Assembly (NCBI GenBank): GCA_964588695.1
Contig: CAZPQK010000011.1
Span: forward strand, 46,814-110,813
From: CAZPQK01 sp964588695
Lineage (GTDB): Bacteria > Krumholzibacteriota > Krumholzibacteriia > WVZY01 > JAKEHA01
Direction of reading: 5' to 3'
DNA: 64,000 bases
Shown here: piece after piece, positions 8,360-16,708 of the stretch
Layout: the number at the start of each line of letters is the position of its first letter
Numbering within the stretch: the stretch's first letter is position 1
Made by a program: the position numbers and the translations under genes
The notes under the pieces: generated by a model
Seen by the model: only the letters and a program-made list of their open reading frames with translations
Told to the model about the DNA's origin: nothing
The model's database searches: none

Positions 8360-8953
8360 ATGTCTATTTCGGCATCGATGGTAAAGGAACTCCGCGACCG
8401 TACCGGCGCGGGAATGATGGATTGTAAAAAAGCGCTCGCCGAGTCGGGCGCGGACATTGATAAGGCGATCGAATATTTGCGAGTTAAGGGCCTTTCCAAG
8501 GCAGCCAAGAAGTCCGACCGTGCGACTGCGGAAGGGCTGGTCGTTTCGTACCTGCACCCCGGCGGCCGCATCGGCGTGTTGCTGGAAGTAAACTGCGAGA
8601 CTGACTTTGTTGCGCGAACCGACGAGTTTCAAGAGTTTGCGCGTAGCCTGGCCATGCAGGTTGCCGCGGCTAACCCGGTGGCTGTGCGTCGCGACGAGGT
8701 TCCCGCCGACCTGGTAGAAACCGAACGCAAAGTATTTCGCGAGCAAGCCCTGGAAGAAGGCAAGCCCGAGAACGTGGTTGATAAAATCGTCGAAGGGCGC
8801 GTCGAGAAGTTCTTTTCGGAATCGACACTCATGGACCAGGTGTACGTGAAGGACCCGGACAAAAAAGTCGAGGATTTTGTAAATGAAACCATCGCAAAGC
8901 TGGGTGAGAACATTCGCGTCGCGCGCTTTGCTCGATTCCAACTTGGTGGCTAG
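8360..8953 (+). CDS. tsf: Elongation factor Ts (short form)
   Basis: The nucleotide-exchange factor for EF-Tu. The N-terminal UBA-like domain carries the signature RTGAGMMDCKKALAE, and the core continues with VLLEVNCETDFVARTDEF. At 197 residues it is the short form (as in Thermus-type proteins) with one core subdomain; the E. coli protein has 283. The ATG at 8360 follows a GGAGG site. The pyrH coding frame opens immediately after its stop. Confidence 0.96.
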   Translation: MSISASMVKELRDRTGAGMMDCKKALAESGADIDKAIEYLRVKGLSKAAKKSDRATAEGLVVSYLHPGGRIGVLLEVNCETDFVARTDEFQEFARSLAMQVAAANPVAVRRDEVPADLVETERKVFREQALEEGKPENVVDKIVEGRVEKFFSESTLMDQVYVKDPDKKVEDFVNETIAKLGENIRVARFARFQLGG

Positions 8954-8965
8954 GTAGGTATCCCA

Positions 8966-9688
8966 CTGAGCTCCAACCGTTTTAGCCGTATCCTGCTGAA
9001 GTTTAGCGGAGAAATTCTCGCGCCCACCGGTGGTGGAGGCGTTGATTTTTCCAAGTTAGGTAACTTCTGTCGCCAGATTAAAGAAGTACACGAGGCCGGG
9101 GTACAGGTAGCAGTCGTGATCGGCGGCGGAAACATCTTTCGGGGCGCTTCTGCCGACACCGGTATCGACCGGGTCAGCGGAGACTATATGGGGATGCTGG
9201 CTACGGTGATCAACGCTCTGGCGTTTCAGAACGTGATGGAAAACCTGGCGGGTGTTCCGACACGGGTTTTGTCGGCGATCAAGATGGAGCAGCTGGCGGA
9301 ACCGTACATAAAGCGACGTGCCATACGACACTTGGAAAAAGGGCGGGTCGTTATTTTTGCCGGGGGTACCGGTAACCCGTATTTTACGACTGACACCGCG
9401 GCAGCGCTTCGCGCCATCGAAGTGGAGGCCGATGTGCTCATCAAGGGTACAAAAGTTGACGGCGTTTACAATGTCGACCCGATGAAGCACGACGATGCCA
9501 AGCGCTACGATCGTCTGAGTTACACCGACGTGCTTACCCAGGGGTTGGCGGTTATGGACGCCACCGCCATTACGTTGTGTCGCGAGAACGGACTGCCGAT
9601 TCTGGTTTTCGATATGACCACCGATGGCAACCTTGCACGCGTTGTTGCTGGAGATTCGGTGGGAACGCTGGTGACACAGGAGGGATAA
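8966..9688 (+). CDS. pyrH: Uridylate kinase, apparently with a non-canonical start codon
   Basis: UMP kinase of the amino-acid-kinase fold, making UDP from UMP. Conserved segments: SRILLKFSGE (family KLSGE), VVIGGGNIFRG, GDYMGMLATVINALA, AGGTGNPYFTTDTAAALRA and KVDGVYNVDP. The conserved N-terminus is encoded upstream of the first ATG/GTG/TTG (GTG at 9116). The frame opens after the stop at 8951 and holds no standard start before 9116. The best candidate is CTG at 8966, with AGGTAGGT a few bases upstream; ATC at 8960 is the alternative. From CTG the protein has 240 residues, the usual length. Gene identity is certain; the start is an inference. frr starts one base after the stop. Confidence 0.88.
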   Translation: MSSNRFSRILLKFSGEILAPTGGGGVDFSKLGNFCRQIKEVHEAGVQVAVVIGGGNIFRGASADTGIDRVSGDYMGMLATVINALAFQNVMENLAGVPTRVLSAIKMEQLAEPYIKRRAIRHLEKGRVVIFAGGTGNPYFTTDTAAALRAIEVEADVLIKGTKVDGVYNVDPMKHDDAKRYDRLSYTDVLTQGLAVMDATAITLCRENGLPILVFDMTTDGNLARVVAGDSVGTLVTQEG

Positions 9689-9689
9689 C

Positions 9690-10247
9690 ATGGCCGACGA
9701 GATTCTAAAGCAAACCGAAGAATCGATGACGAAGACCATCAACAACCTCGCTTCGGAGTTGGCGTCGATTCGTACCGGCAAAGCAAGCCCCGCGCTACTG
9801 GACAACATTCGCATCGATTATTTTGGTCAGCAAATGCCGTTAAGCCAGGTCGCAACCGTCGGTGCGCCAGATCCCCGCCTGTTGACCATTCAGCCGTGGG
9901 ACAAGTCGGTGATTCCGCTTATCGAAAAAGCAATCCAGAATTCGGAAATGGGGCTGAATCCACAAAACGACGGTACATTGATTCGCGTGCCGATACCTCC
10001 GCTCACCGAAGAACGCCGCAAGGACTTCGTTAAGTTGGCTAAGAAATCGGCCGAGGACGCCAAAGTTGCGCTGCGAAACATTCGACGCGACGCCAACGAG
10101 CGCCTCAAGAAAGCCCAGAAAGCCGGAGACCTTTCCGAAGACAACATGCACACAGCTCAGGATGGCGTGCAAAAAGTCACCGATAAGTTTACTACCAAAG
10201 TAGACGACATGACATCGGCGAAAGAAAAAGAAATCCTCGAGATCTAG
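9690..10247 (+). CDS. frr: Ribosome recycling factor
   Basis: A 185-residue ribosome recycling factor of normal length. It shows RTGKASPALLDNIRIDYFG, LLTIQPWDKSVIPLIEKAI and IPPLTEERRKDFVKLAKK. It splits post-termination ribosomes together with EF-G. The ATG at 9690 follows AGGAGGGATAAC and lies one base after the pyrH stop, so the two are probably translationally coupled. Part of the rpsB-tsf-pyrH-frr-uppS-cdsA-dxr-rseP run. Confidence 0.97.
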   Translation: MADEILKQTEESMTKTINNLASELASIRTGKASPALLDNIRIDYFGQQMPLSQVATVGAPDPRLLTIQPWDKSVIPLIEKAIQNSEMGLNPQNDGTLIRVPIPPLTEERRKDFVKLAKKSAEDAKVALRNIRRDANERLKKAQKAGDLSEDNMHTAQDGVQKVTDKFTTKVDDMTSAKEKEILEI

Positions 10248-10269
10248 AACTCCCGCGGCGGCAACGGTG

Positions 10270-11022
10270 ATGAGCAAAGATATAGAAGCCCAAATCGCCG
10301 AGCTAAGGGACTCCAATAACCTCCCCAAACACATTGCGATCATTATGGACGGTAACGGGCGGTGGGCCCGACGCCGTCGTTTGCCGCGCCTTGCTGGTCA
10401 TCGCGCCGGACGCGAGCCAGTGCGCATGGCGGTTCGCACCTGCGCAAAGATTGGCATCGATTACCTTACCCTGTACACCTTCTCGGTAGAAAACTGGGCT
10501 CGACCCCAGGCGGAAGTCCTGGGGTTGATGGGGTTTCTCGAGGACGTTCTGGAGAAGGAGTACCTGGAACTCAACGAAAACGGGGTGCGCCTGGAGACGA
10601 TCGGCCGTATCGAGATGCTTCCCGCGGGTACTCGGCGTGTGCTGGAAGAGACCAAGGCCAGGCTAAGCCAGAACGACCGGCTGGTGCTGACGCTGGCGCT
10701 GAGCTACGGCGGAAGAGCGGAGCTGGTGGATGCAACTCGCCGGATTTCGGCAGATGTGGCGGCCAACAAGCTAACCCCCGATGCCATCAACGACGAGCTG
10801 ATTCAGCGGTATCTTTACGCGCCGGACATGCCCGACCCCGACCTGCTGATTCGTACCAGCGGTGAAATGAGGGTTTCCAATTTTCTGCTCTGGCAGATAG
10901 CCTACTCAGAGATTCATGTCACTGACACCCTGTGGCCTGATTTTAGCGAGGCGGACTTGATGGCGGGCATTCGCGACTATCAGCAACGCGACCGCCGGTA
11001 CGGACTAACCGGGAAGAAGTAG
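10270..11022 (+). CDS. uppS: Isoprenyl transferase (undecaprenyl diphosphate synthase)
   Basis: A cis-prenyltransferase of about 250 residues that condenses isopentenyl diphosphate units into the C55 carrier lipid for wall synthesis. Conserved segments: HIAIIMDGNGRWARRR with the catalytic Asp, LTLYTFSVENWARP, and the C-terminal PDLLIRTSGEMRVSNFLLWQ followed by AYSEIHVTDTLWPDF. The start is the ATG at 10270; the adjacent GTG at 10267 is also possible. cdsA starts one base after the stop. Confidence 0.96.
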   Translation: MSKDIEAQIAELRDSNNLPKHIAIIMDGNGRWARRRRLPRLAGHRAGREPVRMAVRTCAKIGIDYLTLYTFSVENWARPQAEVLGLMGFLEDVLEKEYLELNENGVRLETIGRIEMLPAGTRRVLEETKARLSQNDRLVLTLALSYGGRAELVDATRRISADVAANKLTPDAINDELIQRYLYAPDMPDPDLLIRTSGEMRVSNFLLWQIAYSEIHVTDTLWPDFSEADLMAGIRDYQQRDRRYGLTGKK

Positions 11023-11023
11023 T

Positions 11024-11887
11024 TTGTCGACCACTTCCGACAACGCCCCACGTAGTGTGCTTCACTCATCCATCGCGATGCGTCTGATCGCGTCGGCGGT
11101 GTTTATTCCGTGCTTCATTCTAATCGCGTTGCGCGGCGAAGTTCATTTTCTGTTGCTTACCAACTGCATTGTCGGACTTGGAATGTGGGAATTCTACTCG
11201 ATAATGTGGAACATCGGCGTACGTCCGTACCGCGCGATTGGCATCCTCAGCGGGCTGTCGCTATTGTGGTACCTGTACCTTTATAGCGGTAAGTACGCTG
11301 GCATGTTCCTCACTATAGCGGTGCTAGCGTTAATGGCGCTCGAGATTACCCGACGCGACGGCCGCGGGGCGGTAACCCACCTGGCTACGACCGCATTTGG
11401 TGTTATCTATGTCGGCTTTTTGGGTGCGCACCTGGTCTTGTTGCGAGAACTGCCGGTTCGCGTCGGATTGGAATATCACTACGGCGCCAGCTTTGTGTTC
11501 CTGGCGTTTTTCATTACCTGGTCATGCGATACCGGCGCATACTTTGTCGGCAAAAGTCTGGGCAGGCGCAAGATTTTGCCGCGCGTCTCTGCGGGCAAGA
11601 CTTGGGAGGGAGCGATCGGCGGCGTCTTGCTGGCGATGGTGGGGGCGGTGGTCGCACGCTACTGGTTTGCAGACTATCTGACGACCGTGCAGGCGGTCCT
11701 TCTCGGCGCTGCAGCCGGTATCGTCGGACCGATTGGCGATTTTGCTGAGAGCATGATCAAGCGGGACGCAGACATCAAGGACACCTCCGAAGTGATCCCA
11801 GGCCACGGTGGCGTCCTGGACCGATTTGATAGTTTACTTTTCACCGCCCCGCTCCTATATTATTTCCTCAAGTTCGTTATTTTCTAA
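11024..11887 (+). CDS. cdsA: Phosphatidate cytidylyltransferase
   Basis: An integral membrane enzyme (287 residues, about eight helices) that makes CDP-diacylglycerol, the precursor of bacterial phospholipids. The C-terminal family signature is clear: GDFAESMIKRDADIKDTSEV then PGHGGVLDRFDSLLF. The frame begins with TTG at 11024, one base after uppS; an ATG at 11078 (MRLIASAVF), at the start of the first helix, is an alternative. It sits in the usual uppS-cdsA-dxr-rseP order. Confidence 0.94.
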   Translation: MSTTSDNAPRSVLHSSIAMRLIASAVFIPCFILIALRGEVHFLLLTNCIVGLGMWEFYSIMWNIGVRPYRAIGILSGLSLLWYLYLYSGKYAGMFLTIAVLALMALEITRRDGRGAVTHLATTAFGVIYVGFLGAHLVLLRELPVRVGLEYHYGASFVFLAFFITWSCDTGAYFVGKSLGRRKILPRVSAGKTWEGAIGGVLLAMVGAVVARYWFADYLTTVQAVLLGAAAGIVGPIGDFAESMIKRDADIKDTSEVIPGHGGVLDRFDSLLFTAPLLYYFLKFVIF

Positions 11888-11917
11888 TAACTTACGCCCC
11901 AAACTTAAAGGTACCGG

Positions 11918-13093
11918 GTGACAAAGCGGATCGTACTTCTGGGAGCCACCGGCTCGATTGGTCAGAGCGTTCTGGATGTGGTTGGCGACCATCCAGATCG
12001 GTTTACGATCGTTGGCCTGGCGGCGAACTCCAGCGTCGAAGCGCTGTCCACAGCCGCGATCGCTCACCCCGACGCCAAGGTTACGCTGGCCGACGCGGAT
12101 GCACGAAAGGCATTATCTGAACTTCCCCAGATGCGTCCGCGGATTGTGGACGACGGCGACGACTCACTGACGGCGCTCATCGCTGCGACCGAGCCCGACA
12201 TGGTAGTTAACGCGATGGTGGGTTTCGCGGGTATGGGGCCGACATTATTCGCAATCGAACGCGGCATCTCAGTGGCGCTAGCCAACAAGGAGACCATCGT
12301 AACCGGTGGTAACTTTGTACTCGACGCTGCCCGCAAGAGCGGGGCCTCGGTCCTGCCCGTGGACAGCGAGCACGTCGCCATCCATCAGTGTCTACAGGGC
12401 GCGGACATCGATTCGGTGCGCAGGATTGTTGTCACCGCATCAGGTGGCGCGCTTCGTGATCGCGGTGTAGGTGAACTGCATGCGGTTACTGTCGATCAGG
12501 TGCTGGCGCACCCCACATGGAAAATGGGTCCGAAGATTACCGTCGACTGCGCGACCATGGCCAACAAGGGATTGGAAGTTATTGAGGCACATTGGTTCTT
12601 TGGGGTGCCCTACGACAACATCGACGTTGTCATCCATCCCCAGTCGATTGTTCACTCTTTTGTGGAGTTTACTGACGGATCGCTGTTGGCGCAGATGGGC
12701 GATCCGGATATGCGCGGCCCCATCGCTTATAGCCTGGCCTTTCCCGAACGGTTGGATACCCGGCAGCGCGGAGATGTGCTAGGGTTCCCGGATTTGACGT
12801 TTCGCGAAGTCGACATGGATCGTTATCCCAGTTTCGAGCTTGCGCTGGAAGCAGCGCGTGCGGGAGGGAATCGCCCAACGGTGTTCAACGCCGCCAACGA
12901 AGTCGCGGTGAGCGCGTTTCTTAGCGGCGACATTGGATACCGCGACATCGCCACCTACACCGAAGCCGCGATGGGCGCGGTAAATGCGGCGCCGGTTACA
13001 TCGCTCGACGACGTAATTGCTGCCGACCGCGAGACCCGCTCGTGGTTAGCCCGGACTTACACGCTCGACAACGTGGGGATACCGCGCGTTTAG
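11918..13093 (+). CDS. dxr: 1-deoxy-D-xylulose 5-phosphate reductoisomerase
   Basis: A 391-residue enzyme of the MEP isoprenoid pathway, converting DXP to MEP with NADPH. The N-terminus holds the dinucleotide-binding motif VLLGATGSIGQSVLDVV. Further family landmarks are ALANKETIVTGG, PVDSEHVAIHQCLQ, VTASGGALRD, MGPKITVDCATMANKGLEVI and VIHPQSIVHSFVEF. The start is GTG at 11918. With uppS upstream it supplies the isoprenoid precursors of the wall carrier lipid. Confidence 0.97.
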   Translation: MTKRIVLLGATGSIGQSVLDVVGDHPDRFTIVGLAANSSVEALSTAAIAHPDAKVTLADADARKALSELPQMRPRIVDDGDDSLTALIAATEPDMVVNAMVGFAGMGPTLFAIERGISVALANKETIVTGGNFVLDAARKSGASVLPVDSEHVAIHQCLQGADIDSVRRIVVTASGGALRDRGVGELHAVTVDQVLAHPTWKMGPKITVDCATMANKGLEVIEAHWFFGVPYDNIDVVIHPQSIVHSFVEFTDGSLLAQMGDPDMRGPIAYSLAFPERLDTRQRGDVLGFPDLTFREVDMDRYPSFELALEAARAGGNRPTVFNAANEVAVSAFLSGDIGYRDIATYTEAAMGAVNAAPVTSLDDVIAADRETRSWLARTYTLDNVGIPRV

Positions 13094-13113
13094 CGGACCC
13101 TCGGGAGAACTTA

Positions 13114-14493
13114 ATGCTACAAACAATTATCGCTGGTCTGTTTCTATTTGTGGTTGTCGTCGTGGTTCACGAATTTGGTCACTTCATCGTGGCCAAGTGG
13201 GCTGGTATCTACGTTAAGACATTCTCGGTAGGTTTTGGAAAGAAGCTCTTTCGAAAGCGGTTTGGCGAAACCGAGTACACGCTTTCGATGTTGCCGTTTG
13301 GCGGATACGTTAAGTTTGCAGGCGGCGAATACGAAGATGAGACACCGCAAACGATTGAAGATGCCGGCGGCGATTCCGATGAGGTCCCCGACAGCGAAAT
13401 TCCACGCGAACGCCATTTCACATCCAAATCGCCGCTCAAGCGCGCAGCCGTACTGATTGCCGGCCCGTTTATGAATTATCTCCTCGCCGTTGTTGTTTAT
13501 ACCGGCGTGTTTGCGTTCTCCGGAACCCAAGTGATTCCCACCACCGAAATTGGCGGTGTCGAACCCAACACACCAGCAGCCGCGGTGGGCCTGCAAACCG
13601 GTGATGTTGTGCTCGAAATCGATGACGTACGCCCGCGCGATTGGAACGAGATGGTTTCCATCATCGCTAAAGACCCGTCAGCGACACGGGAACTGCGCGT
13701 GCAGCGGGGTGGACAATCGATCACTGCTGACCTTACCCCTTACGTCAACGGGGATACCGTTCGCGTCGGAATCAGCCCGTATGTGCCCTCGGTCATCGGG
13801 AGAGTCAAGTCGGGCAAACCAGCTTACGAAGTGGGGATGCGTACCGGTGCCGTTATCGAATCGATTAACGATACGTTGACCACGCGGTTCTCCGACGTTC
13901 AACGCATCATCAATGCAAATGCGGAACGCCCCTTGTTAGTGCGATGGTCTTTGGATGGTGTCGCTCACACGGATACAATCACGCCTGAAGCGGTACAGAC
14001 GCTCGCGCCCGGCAGCAAGACCGAGTTTGTTACGGTCGGGGCGATTGGAATTCAACAGTACTATGAACAGCGTCGTGAGAACATTCTTCGTGCGACGCAA
14101 ATGGGTTTCCGCGCAACCCACAATCTGATGGGCGAGATCGTGGGTTACTTACGCCTGCTGTTTACCGGAAAGATGGGCGTCGATACGCTGGGCGGCCCAA
14201 TTCTTATAACGCAGATGGCCGGTGACGTGTCGCGTTGGGGAATCGATTATCTGATGGGATTTTTGGCGTTTTTTAGCGTGAACTTGTGCATCTTTAATCT
14301 GTTGCCGCTGTTGCCGTTCGACGGCGGTCACCTAATGATGTTCGCGTACGAAGGTATGGTTGGGCGACCCGTAAATGCACGAATCCGAAACTGGATGCTC
14401 CAGGGCGGATTCATTCTGGTGATCGTCCTGATGTTGTTTGTGGTTTCCTTAGACTTTGCGCGTTGTTCAGGAGTTCTGCCGAGTCCGTTCTAA
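13114..14493 (+). CDS. rseP: Site-2 intramembrane metalloprotease RseP
   Basis: A 459-residue S2P-type zinc protease. The zinc motif HEFGH is at residues 19-23 in the first membrane helix. Two PDZ domains follow (around GGVEPNTPAAAVGLQTGDVV and GKPAYEVGMRTGAVIESIND), then the second active-site motif NLLPLLPFDGGH. In relatives it cleaves anti-sigma factors or signal peptides in the inner membrane. The ATG at 13114 is chosen because GGGAGA lies just upstream and the family begins here. The extra C-terminal residues CSGVLPSPF overlap the 3' end of the opposite-strand lipoprotein gene by 27 bases. Confidence 0.95.
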   Translation: MLQTIIAGLFLFVVVVVVHEFGHFIVAKWAGIYVKTFSVGFGKKLFRKRFGETEYTLSMLPFGGYVKFAGGEYEDETPQTIEDAGGDSDEVPDSEIPRERHFTSKSPLKRAAVLIAGPFMNYLLAVVVYTGVFAFSGTQVIPTTEIGGVEPNTPAAAVGLQTGDVVLEIDDVRPRDWNEMVSIIAKDPSATRELRVQRGGQSITADLTPYVNGDTVRVGISPYVPSVIGRVKSGKPAYEVGMRTGAVIESINDTLTTRFSDVQRIINANAERPLLVRWSLDGVAHTDTITPEAVQTLAPGSKTEFVTVGAIGIQQYYEQRRENILRATQMGFRATHNLMGEIVGYLRLLFTGKMGVDTLGGPILITQMAGDVSRWGIDYLMGFLAFFSVNLCIFNLLPLLPFDGGHLMMFAYEGMVGRPVNARIRNWMLQGGFILVIVLMLFVVSLDFARCSGVLPSPF

Positions 14494-14808
14494 GGAATTT
14501 TGCTTTTGCTGATCTCGCAGTCGGGTTTCCAACTCTGTGAAAACGCTGGCCCAGCGGGTCGGGTTGGCGTCGAGCGCGCGCATGGTGCGACGAACACGAG
14601 CGGTGTCCACCGATGCCTCCAGCCGAACGAAGAGCGTTTCGGCGCGCGCGGGGTCGCTGCGATAAACACTCCCTGCCGACTTGATATCGGCGTAAACTTC
14701 GATGAGGTACAATTCGTCTTCGCTAAAACTAACCTGCGACTCCGGCTCTGTGCCTGAGCACGCTAGGATTCCGGCGAAGGCGAAGGCAACGCCGATGGTG
14801 CGCAGCAT
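14467..14808 (-). CDS. Small lipoprotein, DUF4296-like
   Basis: A predicted lipoprotein of about 113 residues read against its neighbours. MLRTIGVAFAFAGILACSG has a good signal peptide and lipobox (ILAC). The mature part (LYLIEVYADIKSAGSVYRSD, then an Arg/Leu-rich helical stretch ending in ELETRLRDQQ) resembles by eye the DUF4296 lipoproteins of the Bacteroidota group, whose function is unknown. The ATG at 14808 is preferred; ATG at 14832 would add eight residues. Its 3' end overlaps rseP by 27 bases and its 5' end overlaps the start of tamA by 14 bases. A real gene is likely because the lipobox is intact, but the overlaps keep confidence moderate. Confidence 0.6.
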   Translation of the reverse strand: MLRTIGVAFAFAGILACSGTEPESQVSFSEDELYLIEVYADIKSAGSVYRSDPARAETLFVRLEASVDTARVRRTMRALDANPTRWASVFTELETRLRDQQKQNSLERTRQNS

Positions 14809-16708
14809 TCTGTGGGTTGCGTTGGCTCTCATTGTCTCCAGCCTATCCGCCCAACCCCTGAACGCGCAAGAACAAGACGATACTCCTCCCGAGCCGTTCA
14901 TCAACAAAATCATATTTGAAGGCGCCGTCAACATCGACCACGGGCGGCTGCGGAAACTCATGCGCACCCGTCAGCCCAGTTGGCGCGCCATCTTTCGGCG
15001 TCCGCGACTCGACCGCAACCTCCTGCGTCGCGACATCGCGCAGTTGGAGGGGTACTACCATTCGGTCGGTTTTTTTGAAGCTGAAGTCCGGCTGGGGCGT
15101 CTAGATCTGTCTGACGATGGCCAGTTTGTCGATATTGTTATCGAAATCGACGAAGGTCGCCCGACTCGTGTCACGACGGTCTCGTTCTCGGCAAACTCGC
15201 TGATCGATCACGATGAGCTAACGAAGGGCCTTCGCCTGAATCCAGGAGAGCCGTACAACGCGTCACTGGTTGACACCGATTTGTACACCATTCGTACTAA
15301 GTACTTTGATCGCGGGTACTTAGCTGTGTCGGTGACCGACTCGGTGACCGTTGAGGATCGTAGCGCCAGGATTCGGTACCAGATAGAGCCGGGAACCCAG
15401 ATCTATATTGCCAATATTTCGGTGGTGGGGAATACCACCATTAAGCGGTCTATTGTGGACAAAGAGCTCACGTTTGCCGAAGGCGAGCTGTGTCGGCTTC
15501 GGGACCTGCTTAACACCCAGCGGAACCTCTTTGAAACGGGTTTGTTTACACTGGTGGATATTGACCCCACCAATCTGGATCCCCTTGAAAGAACGGTTGA
15601 TGTCATGGTGCGCCTCCGCGAGCGCAAAGTTACCTACGTGGAGTTGGGTTTTGGAGTGGGAAATATTGTAGGAAGCCGTGTTGCTGCCGAATGGGGAACC
15701 CGCAACCTTCTAGGCACCGGGCGCGGCCTGCGGCTGCGTTCGGAATATGCGTTTGACGTGTTCGAAGACGATGAGTTTGACCTGAGTCGTATCCGTTTAC
15801 AAAATCGCTTTTATCGGTACGACGCCGAGTTTCAACAGCGGTGGTTGTTTGGTGTAAAAGCGTTGCTGGCGCTAAACACGTTCTACGAAAAAGACGCTAC
15901 CCTGGATCAAGTTGAGGTTAAGACGTTGGGTACGTCAATCGGAAGCACGCGTCGTTTGTCGCGCTATACCGACCTGAACCTGACGTTGTCGACCGAGCGT
16001 ATCGAGCGTGAAGAGTTAGGCGAGGCCGAAGATGTGTCCACCAAGAACATTATTTCCACGCGGTTGGTGCAAGATCGCCGTGACTTTATTCTCGACCCAC
16101 AATCGGGTGTCTATCGTGCGGTCGAGTTTGGCGTCGCCGGTGGGATTCTTGCGGGCGATAGCGATTTCTTTACGACCAGCGCAACTTACCAGCGCTACTA
16201 CCGTCTCTCCCCGGGTTATGTTTTTGCGTGGCGTGTACGGGGTGGCGCCGCTGATATCTACGGCGGGTCATCGGAAGTACCGGTCGAGAATCGATTCTTT
16301 TCTGGTGGGGGTAGTTCGGTTCGCGGATACGACGAGAACTCGTTGGGTCCGCGCGAAGCCGACGACAACGGAGATCTGATTCCGGTAGGTGGGCGAGTGT
16401 TGATGTTAACCAACGCAGAGCTTCGCTATCCCATGCCCGTCCTGTCCAGGTTTAAAGTGTCTGGTGTTCTGTTTGCGGACGCGGGCAATGTTTGGGCCAG
16501 CGGGCGTGCCGCGCGCGACGCCAATTTTCGGCTGTACAGCAGCAAGCAGGAAACAACGACGGATGACTATCGCTATAGCGTTGGGCTAGGACTTCGTTAC
16601 AATACACCAATTGGTCCCATTCGGTTCGATTGGGGGCTACCAATAAAGCAGGACGCCTTCACCGACAAAGGTGGGCGTTTTCACATTAGTTTGGGTCAAA
16701 TATTTTGA
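14795..16708 (+). CDS. tamA: Omp85-family outer-membrane assembly protein (TamA/BamA type)
   Basis: A 637-residue outer-membrane protein. The signal peptide starts at MVRSILWVALALIVSSLSA and probably ends at LNAQ. About three POTRA repeats follow (from roughly residue 38, 132 and 210), then a 16-strand-type barrel with the lid-loop motif VRGY near residue 508 and a C-terminal strand ending in an aromatic residue (HISLGQIF). The ATG at 14795 is chosen because it begins the signal peptide. Position after rseP is typical of bamA. The small POTRA number and direct coupling to tamB suggest TamA; BamA or a dual role cannot be excluded. Confidence 0.88.
   Translation: MVRSILWVALALIVSSLSAQPLNAQEQDDTPPEPFINKIIFEGAVNIDHGRLRKLMRTRQPSWRAIFRRPRLDRNLLRRDIAQLEGYYHSVGFFEAEVRLGRLDLSDDGQFVDIVIEIDEGRPTRVTTVSFSANSLIDHDELTKGLRLNPGEPYNASLVDTDLYTIRTKYFDRGYLAVSVTDSVTVEDRSARIRYQIEPGTQIYIANISVVGNTTIKRSIVDKELTFAEGELCRLRDLLNTQRNLFETGLFTLVDIDPTNLDPLERTVDVMVRLRERKVTYVELGFGVGNIVGSRVAAEWGTRNLLGTGRGLRLRSEYAFDVFEDDEFDLSRIRLQNRFYRYDAEFQQRWLFGVKALLALNTFYEKDATLDQVEVKTLGTSIGSTRRLSRYTDLNLTLSTERIEREELGEAEDVSTKNIISTRLVQDRRDFILDPQSGVYRAVEFGVAGGILAGDSDFFTTSATYQRYYRLSPGYVFAWRVRGGAADIYGGSSEVPVENRFFSGGGSSVRGYDENSLGPREADDNGDLIPVGGRVLMLTNAELRYPMPVLSRFKVSGVLFADAGNVWASGRAARDANFRLYSSKQETTTDDYRYSVGLGLRYNTPIGPIRFDWGLPIKQDAFTDKGGRFHISLGQIF

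Noticed and set aside
14702..14794. N-terminal extension of tamA from an upstream start at 14702
   Set aside because: It would place 31 charged residues before an obvious signal peptide at MVRSILWVALAL; the ATG at 14795 is the credible start.
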